From Algicola sagamiensis DSM 14643 (GTDB lineage Bacteria; Pseudomonadota; Gammaproteobacteria; Enterobacterales; Alteromonadaceae), in contig NZ_KB894503.1 in NCBI RefSeq assembly GCF_000374485.1, positions 62,001-126,000 of the forward strand: DNA of 64,000 bases, given 5' to 3'. Within the stretch, counting starts at the first letter, position 1. Every line of letters begins with the position of its first letter. Below are positions 53,423 to 63,257 of the stretch, one piece after another. The notes beneath the pieces are model-generated. The model did not search any database and had not been told where the DNA came from. It saw nothing but the letters and a program-made list of their open reading frames with translations. The translations under genes were made by a program, and so were the position numbers.

Positions 53423-55989
53423 GTATGCAATTGATTAAACCGCGTTGTTTAGGGCTGATCCATAAAACGTATGGATTAGGAGAGCAGCAAATGGCAATTG
53501 GTGCACTGTGTTTCTTCTCTTTGGAACAGCCAAGGCATCTGCTGATGGAAAATGTACAGTGGCCTTATATCATCAAAGCTTTGGGGACCACGCAAGTGTT
53601 GGACATGGGGTTTGCAAAACCTTATGGCGAAGCGCTCGTTGCAGGTGCGATCTGTGCAAAAGAAGGTGAACCCGTTGAGCGATGTACTGCACAATTACAT
53701 TTTGGTGATATTCAAAAGTCAGTGATTGCCATTGGTGATCGAATCTGGCAGCGAGGGTGGTGGCCGAAGGTGTCTGAGCCAATCCCCTTTGCCCAGCTCC
53801 CGATCAGTTACGTAAAAGCATATGGTGGTCCCGATTTTGCCGCTAATCCGATTGGTGTGGGCAGTAAAAAGTCGCCGATGCTGGGAGAAAATCAGTGGTC
53901 ACTCCCCAATTTTTATTATCCAGAAGACAGTTTAAACCCCAAAAAGTTACCAAAACGAGCGGCTGGTTTTGGGCCTTTAGAGATCCTCTGGCCACAAAGA
54001 GCGCAATACCAAGGGACTTATGATGAACATTGGTTGAAGTCTGTTCACCCTGGATTCCCGCTTGATACGGATCCAAGATTATTTATGTGCAGCCCCGATG
54101 ATCAGTGGTGTGCAAGTTACTTTCTTCCAAATTCGCCTTATACATTAGAAGGATTTCATCCCAAACATCAGGTGATCCAAGGGGAACTCCCCAATGTTCG
54201 TATTCGTATGGTGATCCAACAGGAAGTCGATGATCAGCTTTTTTACCGAGAAGCAAAAACACATATTGATACCGTTTGGTTCTTTCCTGAATATATGATG
54301 GGTGTTGCGATCCATCGCGCCGTGATCCCAGTGCAGGATGTTGACGGATTAGATATCAAGCAGTTGCTACTTGCCTGTGAAGGTGCAGATGATTTACCAA
54401 GGCCGAGAGAACATTATGAGGCACAATTGCGTGAGCGAACCGATCGTACTTCCGCTGTAAATAGTTTGCTGAATGAAGCGCCTTTACTTCCAGAAAAAAC
54501 ACCAGAGCAAGTTTGTCGTCGTGATCAGCTCATTCAAAAGGCTAAATTAGAGTTTGTGCAGCGTAAATCACAAATGATGGAGAAACTTCAGGCAGATTAT
54601 CCTGAGCTGGTGATGAAAGCGGAGGAAGATCCAGAGTTGGATGATTTGGCGGCAATCCCAACGGAACTACTCAATGCCTTTGATTATGATTTGAAGCCTG
54701 TCATGGACAAAGCGAACCAACTTGTGGAAGAAGCAAGACAAGTGCAACAGGAGAAATTATCAGAAGCAGAGAAAATTCAGGCGTTGCCACAAGAGCCGGA
54801 GTCTTTTGAAAGATTGAAGCGGCGTGTGTTTCAGCCAATCATGGTCGATTTAACTGGCGCTGAAAATACGTCAGATGGGCATTCACTTGAAATTACGCAA
54901 GGTATTTTGAGTCAGTCACAACGCAGAGCACGTCAAATTGCACCTGAGTGTACGCTCGCCATATTACCATTACCCCTGCAACAGCAACAACAAATCCGTC
55001 AATGGGTGATTGAATTACTTGAAACAGGACAGTCACTTTCTGGCCGAGATCTCGCGGGAGGGGATTTACATGGACTTGATTTTAGTGGGCAAGACTTAAG
55101 TCACACGATGTTTGAAGGGGCGAATCTGAAAAACTGTCAGTTTAAACGGTGCCAAATGAGAGGAAGTGTATTGACGGGTGCAACAATTGATTTAGCTGAC
55201 TTTTCCGCTGCCCATTTCGATCAAGCAAACTTTGGGGCAGTGACTGGGGGCCATGTGAACTTCCAACACACTCAGTGGAAACAAAGCCAGTTGATCCAAG
55301 CACATCTCATCGCGCCTGACTTTTCAGAGGCAAAGCTGTCTTGTGTCAATGCAACGAAAGCAAAGCTGAGCCAAGCGAATGTTCGCCGGGCGTCAATTCA
55401 GGACAGTCAGTTTGTGCAGTGTCAGATGCAATATGCAGATCTACAATCAGCCAATCTAGATGCTTGCGTGTTATTTGAAGCAAATTTAATGCATAGCCAC
55501 TGGCAAAATGCGTCGGTTCATCGTTGTTTGTTGTTGAGTGCGAACCTTGAGCAAAGTATTTGGCACAACGCAAATTGCCACTTGGTTCAACTGGGTCCGA
55601 AAGGGAGTTGGCAAAGTGCCGACCTTAGTCAATCAAAATGGCGAACTTGTGGGTTTCGGGACCTTCAACTTCAAGGATGTGATGCGATTGAAGCCATATT
55701 TGTTGAATGTGACTTTACCCATGTCAACTGGTCGGATGCTGCGCTACAGAAGTCGACATTCCAACGCTGCCTGATGATGGGGGCCAAACTCGGATTTTTG
55801 AACTGGCAACATAGTCTCTTGTATGAAACCAATCTCAGGAAAGTACAAGCGCAACGTGTCGATTGGCAACATTGTCGATTCCAGTCCGTGGATATTGATC
55901 ACGGTGAGTTTGAAGATTGTTTGACGGAAGGCTTGGTTCATACGCCAGTACCAAAACAGTCGATGGATCAAAAAGGAGCGAAGTCATGA
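53419..55989 (+). CDS. DUF2169 protein fused to pentapeptide repeats
   Basis: This encodes 856 aa, starting at a GTG that overlaps the vgrG stop by 4 bases (ATG at 53425 possible). The first 300 or so residues are DUF2169 (PLSYVKAYGG-type motif PISYVKAYGGPDFAANPIGVG, FFPEYMMGVAIHR). A helical, glutamate/glutamine-rich linker (about 340-480) follows. From about 530 to 840 come pentapeptide-type repeats (LAGGDLHGLDFSGQDLSHTMFEGANLKNCQF in outline), a beta-helix. DUF2169 proteins occur in VgrG/PAAR operons and are thought to be adaptors loading effectors on the spike. Confidence 0.88.
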   Translation: MSMQLIKPRCLGLIHKTYGLGEQQMAIGALCFFSLEQPRHLLMENVQWPYIIKALGTTQVLDMGFAKPYGEALVAGAICAKEGEPVERCTAQLHFGDIQKSVIAIGDRIWQRGWWPKVSEPIPFAQLPISYVKAYGGPDFAANPIGVGSKKSPMLGENQWSLPNFYYPEDSLNPKKLPKRAAGFGPLEILWPQRAQYQGTYDEHWLKSVHPGFPLDTDPRLFMCSPDDQWCASYFLPNSPYTLEGFHPKHQVIQGELPNVRIRMVIQQEVDDQLFYREAKTHIDTVWFFPEYMMGVAIHRAVIPVQDVDGLDIKQLLLACEGADDLPRPREHYEAQLRERTDRTSAVNSLLNEAPLLPEKTPEQVCRRDQLIQKAKLEFVQRKSQMMEKLQADYPELVMKAEEDPELDDLAAIPTELLNAFDYDLKPVMDKANQLVEEARQVQQEKLSEAEKIQALPQEPESFERLKRRVFQPIMVDLTGAENTSDGHSLEITQGILSQSQRRARQIAPECTLAILPLPLQQQQQIRQWVIELLETGQSLSGRDLAGGDLHGLDFSGQDLSHTMFEGANLKNCQFKRCQMRGSVLTGATIDLADFSAAHFDQANFGAVTGGHVNFQHTQWKQSQLIQAHLIAPDFSEAKLSCVNATKAKLSQANVRRASIQDSQFVQCQMQYADLQSANLDACVLFEANLMHSHWQNASVHRCLLLSANLEQSIWHNANCHLVQLGPKGSWQSADLSQSKWRTCGFRDLQLQGCDAIEAIFVECDFTHVNWSDAALQKSTFQRCLMMGAKLGFLNWQHSLLYETNLRKVQAQRVDWQHCRFQSVDIDHGEFEDCLTEGLVHTPVPKQSMDQKGAKS

Positions 55990-57053
55990 CGACGCTTGCA
56001 GAGTTAGAAGAAATGGCAAAGTCGGGCCGACCGATTATGTCTGCGGATTTTACTGGTCAGCAGTGGGAAAAGGTGAATCTGGAAGGACTAACGTTTATTC
56101 AATGTAAGTTTCAAAAAATTTGCCTGAGTCAGAGCAACTTTACGCGGGTCGTTTTTGTGAATTGCGATTTTCGTGAAGCCGAGTTTCAGGATGTGGGGTG
56201 GCAACAAAGTAATTTACTCCAGAGTCAGGTCATGAATAGCGTCTGGACAGGTCAATGTGAAGGCGCCACGATCAGTGAATGTGATTTGACTGGCAGTGCT
56301 TTTTCCTCTGTTCACTTCAAGTCCTGCGCCTGGAGTGATTGCGACTGTGATCGAACAACGTTTCAAGACTGTAGTTGGGATACCACCGCACTCAATCAAT
56401 TGACCTTCAATGAAGGCGATTTCTCTCAGTGTTCTTTTTATAACGTGACTTGGTTAAAAGCAGATCTCTCCCAATGTGCCCTCGACAATTGTCAGTTTCA
56501 GCAAGTGTTATTATTGGAGTGTGATCTAAGTGGTCATGACTTTTCACAAAGCACATTGAGCTGCTGCACGTGCCAAAAGAGTCGTTTTCATGGGACCAAC
56601 TTTCGGCAAGCACAATTGGAAGGCAGTAACTTCTCCCAGTGCTCGATTCAAGGGGTGGAATTTCGTGAAGCAAACATGGCACGAGTTTTATTCATAGAAG
56701 CGACGATTCAGGACAGTCACTTTGATGGGGCGATGATGGATCACGCGAACTTTCAAGAAGCAAGTATACAAAAGAGTACTTTCGAGCATGCATCTTTGAT
56801 GAAATCCTGGTGGAAAAAGGCGGCTCTGGAAGACGTCTCATTGAACAGTGCGCTGTTGGATTATGCGAACTTGAGTCATGTGACGATGAAGCACTGCGAC
56901 TTAAAGAATGCCGACTTCAACCAAACCAATATTCACGCGTTGCAAGATGAAGATACTCAGTGGCCACCATTGAAAAAGGGAAGTGTGATCCAAACGGATC
57001 CAGAACAAGTTGCCGTAGAACAACAATTAACTCAACGAGGAGTTGCGATATGA
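55986..57053 (+). CDS. Pentapeptide-repeat protein
   Basis: This encodes 355 aa; its ATG overlaps the previous stop (ATGA). After a short helical start nearly the whole protein is pentapeptide-type repeats (FIQCKFQKICLSQSNF, FREANMARVLF), often with C, S or W in place of the canonical A and L. It should fold as a long beta-helix. Its job is unknown; the operon suggests a structural or adaptor part of the spike complex. Confidence 0.85.
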   Translation: MTTLAELEEMAKSGRPIMSADFTGQQWEKVNLEGLTFIQCKFQKICLSQSNFTRVVFVNCDFREAEFQDVGWQQSNLLQSQVMNSVWTGQCEGATISECDLTGSAFSSVHFKSCAWSDCDCDRTTFQDCSWDTTALNQLTFNEGDFSQCSFYNVTWLKADLSQCALDNCQFQQVLLLECDLSGHDFSQSTLSCCTCQKSRFHGTNFRQAQLEGSNFSQCSIQGVEFREANMARVLFIEATIQDSHFDGAMMDHANFQEASIQKSTFEHASLMKSWWKKAALEDVSLNSALLDYANLSHVTMKHCDLKNADFNQTNIHALQDEDTQWPPLKKGSVIQTDPEQVAVEQQLTQRGVAI

Positions 57054-57583
57054 ATCAATGCTTATCCGATGACCAGCTAGCCCAATGCCAATCGTTCTCG
57101 TCGAGTGCGCTCTATGTTACAGGGACGATCACATCCGTTAATCATGAAGCGAAAACGTGTTTGGTTGATGGCCGGATCACTTGTCAAATCGCGGATGGGC
57201 TGATGATCCAGCTCCACATTGGAGATTGGGTGGCTTGTTTAAATACAGGACAGTCATGTTTTGTGATCCAAATTTTGCAATATGCGAATCGTGATGCGGT
57301 TTCTATTCAGTCCAATCAGCCGATACGGATCAGTGCACCACAGGTACAGATCGCTGCACGGGACGAATTAGATCTTGTGTCGCTCAATCGATTTTCACTT
57401 GTTGGAAAACATGGCGTGATCTCTGTTGCAGCAACTTTAGTGAATCAGGCTGAGCACTTTATTCAGCAAATGGGAGAGTGGATCGCTTCAGCGAAAGGGT
57501 TGATTCGGGTGACGGGTCGCCAGCAGGTGATCACAGCAGAAGAAGATGTTCGGATTGACGGAAAACGCATCAACATGGGGTAA
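57050..57583 (+). CDS. DUF3540-family protein
   Basis: The ATG at 57050 overlaps the preceding stop by 4 bases, giving 177 aa. The beta-rich sequence (LYVTGTITSV, GRITCQIADGLMIQLHIGDWVACL, IRISAPQVQIAARDELDL, ITAEEDVRIDGKRINMG) matches DUF3540, which occurs only with DUF2169, DUF4150 and VgrG. It looks like an OB-fold plus a small spike and may join VgrG to the tip. The molecular role is unproven. Confidence 0.8.
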   Translation: MNQCLSDDQLAQCQSFSSSALYVTGTITSVNHEAKTCLVDGRITCQIADGLMIQLHIGDWVACLNTGQSCFVIQILQYANRDAVSIQSNQPIRISAPQVQIAARDELDLVSLNRFSLVGKHGVISVAATLVNQAEHFIQQMGEWIASAKGLIRVTGRQQVITAEEDVRIDGKRINMG

Positions 57584-57586
57584 CAT

Positions 57587-57985
57587 ATGTTCGCAAATAC
57601 ACAAATGACAGCCATCAATATGGCATTACCGGATGTTTGTAAAACACTGGTGGGGATCGCCGTGGTGCCAATCCCTTACCCAAATATAGCGATGACGAGT
57701 ACGGCTATTCCGAATATATTCAATCAATTTACGATGGCGATGCCTGATCATAATCAAATGACGATTGTCCCCATGTCGAATGGTAATGAAGCAGGTGTGT
57801 TATTGGGACTGGTATCGAATCTGATCATCGGCCCTTGTATGCACTTGCTGGGTAGCTTCACGGTATTTAAATCTGTTATGCCGGCAACGAAAATGCTCGC
57901 GTTAACGGGACAAAATGGCATTTTGGTTAATATTCCTGGTACCACGCTCAGTCCTTGTCAGGTGAAAGTGATCATTTTGAGTTAA
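57587..57985 (+). CDS. DUF4150 (PAAR-like) spike-tip protein
   Basis: This encodes 132 aa. MFANTQMTAINMALPDVCKT, PYPNIAMTS and FKSVMPATKML-type segments are typical of DUF4150, a PAAR-like domain that caps VgrG trimers. There is no C-terminal toxin extension, so an effector would have to be separate. It is the last gene of the operon, and its 3' end overlaps by 14 bases the convergent 152-aa gene. Confidence 0.85.
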   Translation: MFANTQMTAINMALPDVCKTLVGIAVVPIPYPNIAMTSTAIPNIFNQFTMAMPDHNQMTIVPMSNGNEAGVLLGLVSNLIIGPCMHLLGSFTVFKSVMPATKMLALTGQNGILVNIPGTTLSPCQVKVIILS

Positions 57986-58430
57986 ATGATTGAAACTCAC
58001 GTTTTTCACTACGCTTATCCGACTGGTTTGAGGGTTGCGTTGTGTGCGTCATGTTTGCTTGAATTTTTTTCCCGACTTGGTCCTGCCCGAGATCCGTTCT
58101 AAATTTAGTACCCGGCATGTTTTCAGTTCGTGTGGTGATTTGTGGGGCGGAACCATCGAAATACCCGCGGCCATGTGCATTGAGTTCATGATAATGGACA
58201 GTACTTGTTCTCGTTGAAAAATCACCACCAGATACTGTCGGTGCAGGACGGCGGGGGGATGTACTAGGTAAGTTCATTTCATCCAGTGTCCTCAAGCGAA
58301 GGTCTGTCGACTCTGCTCTGGGGCCATCTCCATAGGCGCTTGCGAGATGATACTGTTCACCCGAACCATCGTTTCGGACAACACGAACCATTTGTTGATA
58401 ATTGCGAAGGGGCGCTCGGTATCCTGTCAT
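57972..58430 (-). CDS. Unknown 152-aa basic, polar protein
   Basis: There is no signal peptide or membrane segment. The protein is rich in R, S, T and Q, with NDGSGEQYHLASAYGDG, TVHYHELNAHGRGYFDG and a disordered, charged tail (QSDKRSEKREFQ). I recognise no family. Its start overlaps the stop of the SPOR-like gene (TAATG), so the two are coupled, and its end overlaps the DUF4150 gene on the other strand. Its position beside a VgrG operon without an obvious toxin makes it a candidate cargo or accessory factor, but that is inference. Confidence 0.55.
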   Translation of the reverse strand: MTGYRAPLRNYQQMVRVVRNDGSGEQYHLASAYGDGPRAESTDLRLRTLDEMNLPSTSPRRPAPTVSGGDFSTRTSTVHYHELNAHGRGYFDGSAPQITTRTENMPGTKFRTDLGQDQVGKKIQANMTHTTQPSNQSDKRSEKREFQSFNSK

Positions 58431-58861
58431 TACAGATTTTTCTTCTTTTCTTGCTCAATGGGCCAGCGAACCAACTTGGATTGTAGATTAAACTGGTTTT
58501 TGATCCGATATTGGCCTGCACGCGCTTCCTGGATAGAGGAGTATGGCCCGAGTAGGAGTATATGCCAGCGCTGTTGTGACTCTTTTGTGGTGATGATATG
58601 GATCGGCTGTTCAAGGGGATATTGTTTCGCCATATAAGTTGCTTGGACAAGTTTGGTAAATAAGCCAAATTGAACCCCAAAGGCTTCTTCAGGCGATGGC
58701 ATGATTTTTAGCCGGAGATCTTTTGCTTCCAGTGGTTCGTTGAGTGAGCCTTCATCAATCTGATATGGCGATTTAAGGAGTTCGGTATGAGGAGGAAGAT
58801 ACCAAGTCAGGCCTATCCCGAAGGCGATGATGAACAGAAACACGGTCAAAAGTGTTTTCAT
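58430..58861 (-). CDS. Membrane-anchored SPOR-like protein
   Basis: The ATG at 58861, with AAGGA 7 bases ahead, gives 143 aa. One membrane helix (KTLLTVFLFIIAFGIGLTWYL) anchors a periplasmic region ending in a SPOR-like domain (FGVQFGLFTKLVQATYMAKQY, WHILLLGPYSSIQEARAGQYRI). SPOR domains bind denuded peptidoglycan glycans, often at the division site. It is translationally coupled to the unknown 152-aa gene and converges on the VgrG operon. Confidence 0.7.
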   Translation of the reverse strand: MKTLLTVFLFIIAFGIGLTWYLPPHTELLKSPYQIDEGSLNEPLEAKDLRLKIMPSPEEAFGVQFGLFTKLVQATYMAKQYPLEQPIHIITTKESQQRWHILLLGPYSSIQEARAGQYRIKNQFNLQSKLVRWPIEQEKKKNL

Positions 58862-59017
58862 AGATGCGTCCTTTGCTTCATCAAGACGAAAGAGTATTTT
58901 ATCTGATCTTAGCAGAGTCTGTTTAGCATGCATTTAAATTGGGTACAAAATTACCCGGTTTGGGTGATTTTTTCACACAAAAGTTCTGTTCAGTATGACG
59001 ATGTGATTGCTATAAAA

Positions 59018-60043
59018 TCACGTGATGAAAATTTGAGAAGAACAGGGAAGTAGTTCATAACAAGCATCATCACAGAACATGGTGGCTGCTTGTGAGAGCA
59101 GTCTATCCGTGGATTGCAACGGTCCCAAATAATACAAAACCTCAATGCCTTCAGGACCTGTCATCACAAAGGGTAGTTCTGTAAAGCCTAGTTTTGCGAG
59201 CGCTCTATGAGAAGGGGTATTTTCCTCGTAAACTTTGGCGTAACAACACTCCATGCGGTGGTATTTTTGTCCGAGGGCTAGTAAACACTGCACGGCTCGT
59301 GTGCCTAACCCATACCCTTGAAAATCGCTTCCTATCCAGTAGTAAAACATGCCAATGCCTTCATGCACAGTGAGAGAAACAGAGCCAATCAACCCCCAAT
59401 AGTTGTGGATCACCGCAAAGACGGTTTTTTCTGGGTCAAATTGGTCGTTATACAGCCATTTTAGCCAGTGCTCATTGGATTCAAAATCAGGCAGATTACA
59501 TAATTTTTGTATACTCGGGTCCGCATATTGCCAAGCAAAAGCATCTAGATGATGAGGCATTAATGGTGTGATATGGATCTCGCCGTCTGTTAAGTCTTGC
59601 GTTGCGTAAGGGTACTGTGCGAAGAAGCGTGAGAAATCATGACGCAAACGGTGGTAGGTTTCGTCCAAAGGCACTCTGAGCAGGTGACGCAGAACAGCCT
59701 GATTTGCGGATTCAAAATGGCCCATTTGTGCCCAGAGGCGGATCTGTTCCAATTCTTTCCTTTTATCAATCGATTGAGCATTAACGTAGAGATGTAGCGC
59801 GAGTGCCCAATCAGATAAACGGCTGGTTGCCTGGAGTAATAGCTCATGAAATGTCGTGTTGAGATCTTGGCTAGATGGGGCAGCTTTTTGTGGCACTAAG
59901 ACCAGCTCTCGCATCCAAATCAGTTCATCCAGTCGTTGTGATGCTTCAATGGGTTGATTAATCAGCTTTAGGAGCCGACTTTCAATACTTTGTTCAGATT
60001 GTAATGACGCTTCGACATCGTTATGCTGACTTTGTGCTGCCAT
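59018..60043 (-). CDS. GNAT-family acetyltransferase with N-terminal extension
   Basis: This encodes 341 aa. The C-terminal half (about 175-325) is a RimJ/RimL-like GNAT domain: ITPLMPHHLDAF, GSVSLTVHE, YWIGSDFQGYGLGTRAVQCLL with the acetyl-CoA loop, and NTPSHRALAKLGF. The N-terminal 160 residues are helical and not recognised. The substrate is unknown. It stands between the SPOR-like gene and dgt, and could be ordinary housekeeping or linked to the VgrG operon. Confidence 0.8.
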   Translation of the reverse strand: MAAQSQHNDVEASLQSEQSIESRLLKLINQPIEASQRLDELIWMRELVLVPQKAAPSSQDLNTTFHELLLQATSRLSDWALALHLYVNAQSIDKRKELEQIRLWAQMGHFESANQAVLRHLLRVPLDETYHRLRHDFSRFFAQYPYATQDLTDGEIHITPLMPHHLDAFAWQYADPSIQKLCNLPDFESNEHWLKWLYNDQFDPEKTVFAVIHNYWGLIGSVSLTVHEGIGMFYYWIGSDFQGYGLGTRAVQCLLALGQKYHRMECCYAKVYEENTPSHRALAKLGFTELPFVMTGPEGIEVLYYLGPLQSTDRLLSQAATMFCDDACYELLPCSSQIFIT

Positions 60044-60125
60044 AGATAAATCAGAAATTAGAATGATTTGAGTTCTATGCAGGGATCAAGCCATTTGTAT
60101 TGGATTCAAAAATGAGGGGTAAAGC

Positions 60126-61436
60126 ATGTGGGCAGAAAGGCGATCTAGTGAAGGGGAACCAACAAAACCGTTTAATTCAAACACAGATGATAGTCCGGCT
60201 CAGCGTGATCGTGCGCGTGTGATCCATTGTGCTGCTTTTCGTCGTCTCCAATCAAAAACACAGGTGTTGGGGATTGGCGAAAGTGACTTCTACCGGACAC
60301 GGCTCACACACTCGTTAGAAGTTGCTCAAATTGGGTCAGGGATCTGTGAGGCACTCAAAGAAAAATATCGGGACTTTCCGCAGATCCACGACTGGATCCC
60401 TTCTTTAAGTCAGATTGAATCGATTTGTCTGGCCCATGATCTTGGTCATCCATCTTTTGGTCATGGTGGAGAAGTGGCACTGAACTTCTTTATGCATTCA
60501 TTTGGAGGATTTGAAGGGAATGGTCAAACACTCCGGATTGTTTCAACGTTGGGGGAGTATTCACCCGCGCATGGGCTTGATTTAACGCGTCGGACGATGT
60601 TGGGGCTATTGAAATATCCGGTTTTGCACTGGGAAGTGGCGAATTATCCGATGGTGGATGAGAGCCGCACGCTGAACATCGATCACTGTAAACCACCCAA
60701 ATGTATTCATGATGAAGATGAACCTATCTTGAACTGGGTTCTGAAGGGAATACCTGATGCAGACCAGAGTAAATTTCGCGAAGTGCATCGGAAAGATGGT
60801 ATTTCATATGCGCAATATAAAGCGTTCGATACATCCATTATGGAGCTGGCTGATGATATCTCCTATGGTGTTCATGATTTGGAAGATGCGTTGGCGATGG
60901 GGATGATTTCGTTCACTGCATGGGAAAACGAAGTTTTACAAGTACTCTCTGGTGAAGATGTAATTTCAAAAGATAAGGACTTTTACAATCAAAAACTATT
61001 TTCTGAATGTAACAAAGCGCGGAAGCATGCGATTAGTAAACTGATAGGGTATTTTATTTCGCAAATTCGCATCGTGGATACGCAGCAATTTGAGACCCCA
61101 TTGCTGTCTTTGCAGGCGACAATGTCTGATGAAGCTGTGGTGACATTGGATCTTCTCAAACAGTTTATCTTTAAGCATGTGATCCGGACACCGGAAGTAC
61201 AGATTTTGGAATACAAGGGTCAACAGATGATCTTAAAGCTCTTCGAAGTGCTGCGGGAAAACCCGGAGCGACTGTTACCCAGAGCTGTATTCCGTGATTT
61301 TCAAGAAAGCCCGAACCCCAATCGTGTGATCTGTGACTATTTATCCAGTATGACAGATACGAATGCATCGAAGCTTTACCATAAATTATTTACCCCCAGC
61401 GCAGGTTCTATTTTTGACCGAGCATCATTAGGATAA
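60126..61436 (+). CDS. dgt: Deoxyguanosinetriphosphate triphosphohydrolase-like protein
   Basis: This encodes 436 aa of the HD-domain dNTPase family, which hydrolyses dGTP and other dNTPs to nucleoside and tripolyphosphate. Metal-binding residues are in RTRLTHSLEVAQIG and CLAHDLGHPSFGHGGEVAL, with ELADDISYGVHDLEDA further on. The length fits the type 2 (non-E. coli) subfamily. Such enzymes set dNTP pools and in some strains limit phage. It precedes the umuDC genes on the same strand. Confidence 0.92.
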   Translation: MWAERRSSEGEPTKPFNSNTDDSPAQRDRARVIHCAAFRRLQSKTQVLGIGESDFYRTRLTHSLEVAQIGSGICEALKEKYRDFPQIHDWIPSLSQIESICLAHDLGHPSFGHGGEVALNFFMHSFGGFEGNGQTLRIVSTLGEYSPAHGLDLTRRTMLGLLKYPVLHWEVANYPMVDESRTLNIDHCKPPKCIHDEDEPILNWVLKGIPDADQSKFREVHRKDGISYAQYKAFDTSIMELADDISYGVHDLEDALAMGMISFTAWENEVLQVLSGEDVISKDKDFYNQKLFSECNKARKHAISKLIGYFISQIRIVDTQQFETPLLSLQATMSDEAVVTLDLLKQFIFKHVIRTPEVQILEYKGQQMILKLFEVLRENPERLLPRAVFRDFQESPNPNRVICDYLSSMTDTNASKLYHKLFTPSAGSIFDRASLG

Positions 61437-61520
61437 GCCCAAACGAGGCCTCGGAAGAGGCCAAACTATCGACATGGATGTGCCCACCGAGATTGAAAAT
61501 ACCTCTGCATTGACTGTATA

Positions 61521-61536
61521 CTGTATATAAATACAG
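61521..61536 (+). promoter_or_regulatory. LexA (SOS) box upstream of umuD
   Basis: CTGTATATAAATACAG is a full match to CTGT-N8-ACAG. It lies 22 bases before the umuD start and would overlap its promoter, so umuDC should be induced by DNA damage. Confidence 0.88.
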
Positions 61537-61557
61537 TTATTTGAGTTTGAGGATATC

Positions 61558-61992
61558 ATGCGTGTGACACATTTGTATCGTGGTGAAGCACAGCAGAAAA
61601 CATTTATCCCGCTGATGTTGGAAGCGATCCCTGCGGGGTTTCCTTCGCCAGCACAAGATTACATCGAGAAGTCACTGGACTTGAACGAGCTTTGTATTCG
61701 TCATCCAGCAGCGACTTTCTTTCTTCGCGTTGAAGGGGACTCGATGGTCGAAGCAGGGATCTATTCTGGGGATATTTTGATTGTGAATAAAGCCCTGACT
61801 GCACAACATGGGGACATTGTTGTGGCTGCTTTATTTGGAGAGTTTACTGTCAAAACATTAGAGAAATATCCGCAACTCAGGTTGGTTCCGAGTAATCGCA
61901 ACTACCAGCCGATTGTCATCACGGAAGAAATGGAAATGACAATTTTTGGTGTTGTGTCTGGTGTTGTTCGCCAGTTGCGGGGGAAAGAATGA
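61558..61992 (+). CDS. umuD: UmuD-like translesion synthesis accessory protein
   Basis: This encodes 144 aa of the LexA/UmuD S24 peptidase family. Cleavage site AG in IPAGFPSPA (about 24-25), catalytic Ser in EGDSMVEAG and Lys in FTVKTLEK are intact. RecA-stimulated self-cleavage yields UmuD', which joins UmuC as polymerase V. GAGGATATC precedes the ATG, a LexA box lies upstream and umuC overlaps by 4 bases. Confidence 0.95.
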   Translation: MRVTHLYRGEAQQKTFIPLMLEAIPAGFPSPAQDYIEKSLDLNELCIRHPAATFFLRVEGDSMVEAGIYSGDILIVNKALTAQHGDIVVAALFGEFTVKTLEKYPQLRLVPSNRNYQPIVITEEMEMTIFGVVSGVVRQLRGKE

Positions 61993-63257
61993 CAACCTTT
62001 GCATTGGTGGATTGTAATTCGTTTTATGCTTCTTGTGAGCGGGTTTTTCGGCCGGATTTGAAAGATCGCCCAGTGGTTGTTTTGTCGAATAATGATGGTT
62101 GTATTGTCGCACGCTCGAAAGAAGTGAAAGCGCTTGGGATAAAAATGGGGGTCCCCATTTTTAAGGTCGCGGAGCAACTGCGCCGCCACAATGTTGCGAT
62201 ATTTTCTTCAAACTATGCGCTGTATGGTGACTTATCGGCTCGTGTGATGCAAACACTGGAGTCGCTTGCCCCAAGTGTTGAAGTATACTCGATTGATGAA
62301 GCGTTTCTTGATTTAACTGGCGTAGAGGCGGTAGAGCCTCTAGACCTATTTGGACAACGTATTCAATATACAATCGAGCAGGATATCGGGATCCCGGTTT
62401 GTGTGGGGATTGGTCCAACAAAGACGTTGGCAAAACTCGCCAATTATGCAGCAAAAAAATATACCAAAACAGGTGGTGTGGTTGATTTAACCCAAGTAAA
62501 GAGACAACAAAAGTTGCTTGCACTGACCCCCGTTCATGAAGTGTGGGGCGTGGGACGACGCTTGTCCAAAAAGCTGGAGGCCATCGGGATTCAGACTGCT
62601 TTGCAGTTGATGAATGCGAACCCGAAGACGATTCGTCAACAATTTTCTGTGGTGCTGGAAAGAACCATCCGCGAGCTCAATGGTGAATCCTGTCTTGATA
62701 TGGAAGCGGTTGCACCCACGAAGCAGCAAATCATTTGTTCGCGCTCATTCGGAGAAAAAGTCACAGAGAAGCAAAAAATGCGGGAGGCGGTCAGCAACTA
62801 CGTGGCCCGTGCAGCCGAAAAACTACGCGGTGAACAACAATATGCAAAGGCATTAACCGTATTTATTCGAACAAGCCCTTATGTGCCAAATTCACCACAC
62901 TATGCAAATTCCGCTGGGACGACGTTTTCGGTACCAATCCATGATACTCGAGATATGATCCGTGCGGCGTTACGCCTGCTTGATCACATTTGGCGGGATG
63001 GCTTTCGATATGCGAAAGCGGGGGTGATGCTCTTTGATTTTTATGACAGAGGTGTGTATCAGATAGACTTATTTCGTGGCTCGTCAGTGCGTTCAGATAG
63101 TCGGGCATATATGGCTGTGATTGATCGCATTAATCAAAGCGGACAGGGGCATGTATTTTTTGCTGCCCAAGGTATCCAAAAAGGCTGGGCGATGAAGAGA
63201 AACTACTTATCTCCGGCATACACGACGCGCTGGTGTGATATTCCACGGGTACGTTAA
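61989..63257 (+). CDS. umuC: DNA polymerase V catalytic subunit UmuC
   Basis: This is a Y-family error-prone polymerase of 422 aa. The palm motifs are [16 protein letters not shown] near the start, [11 protein letters not shown] and [10 protein letters not shown]; the helix-hairpin-helix region is [17 protein letters not shown]. The C-terminal little finger and tail are present and length is normal. It overlaps umuD by 4 bases and the convergent SRAP gene by 4 bases. Confidence 0.96.
   Translation: MTTFALVDCNSFYASCERVFRPDLKDRPVVVLSNNDGCIVARSKEVKALGIKMGVPIFKVAEQLRRHNVAIFSSNYALYGDLSARVMQTLESLAPSVEVYSIDEAFLDLTGVEAVEPLDLFGQRIQYTIEQDIGIPVCVGIGPTKTLAKLANYAAKKYTKTGGVVDLTQVKRQQKLLALTPVHEVWGVGRRLSKKLEAIGIQTALQLMNANPKTIRQQFSVVLERTIRELNGESCLDMEAVAPTKQQIICSRSFGEKVTEKQKMREAVSNYVARAAEKLRGEQQYAKALTVFIRTSPYVPNSPHYANSAGTTFSVPIHDTRDMIRAALRLLDHIWRDGFRYAKAGVMLFDFYDRGVYQIDLFRGSSVRSDSRAYMAVIDRINQSGQGHVFFAAQGIQKGWAMKRNYLSPAYTTRWCDIPRVR

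Noticed and set aside
52774-53430. Long hydrophobic frames on the minus strand opposite the vgrG repeats
   Set aside because: They are antisense shadows of the repeat; their apparent hydrophobicity comes from complementing Asn/Ser/Thr-rich codons, and they have no ribosome sites.
50228-58861. The VgrG region as a remnant prophage tail or contractile injection particle
   Set aside because: DUF2169, DUF3540 and DUF4150 are known companions of VgrG, and no sheath, tube, baseplate, terminase or capsid gene is present.
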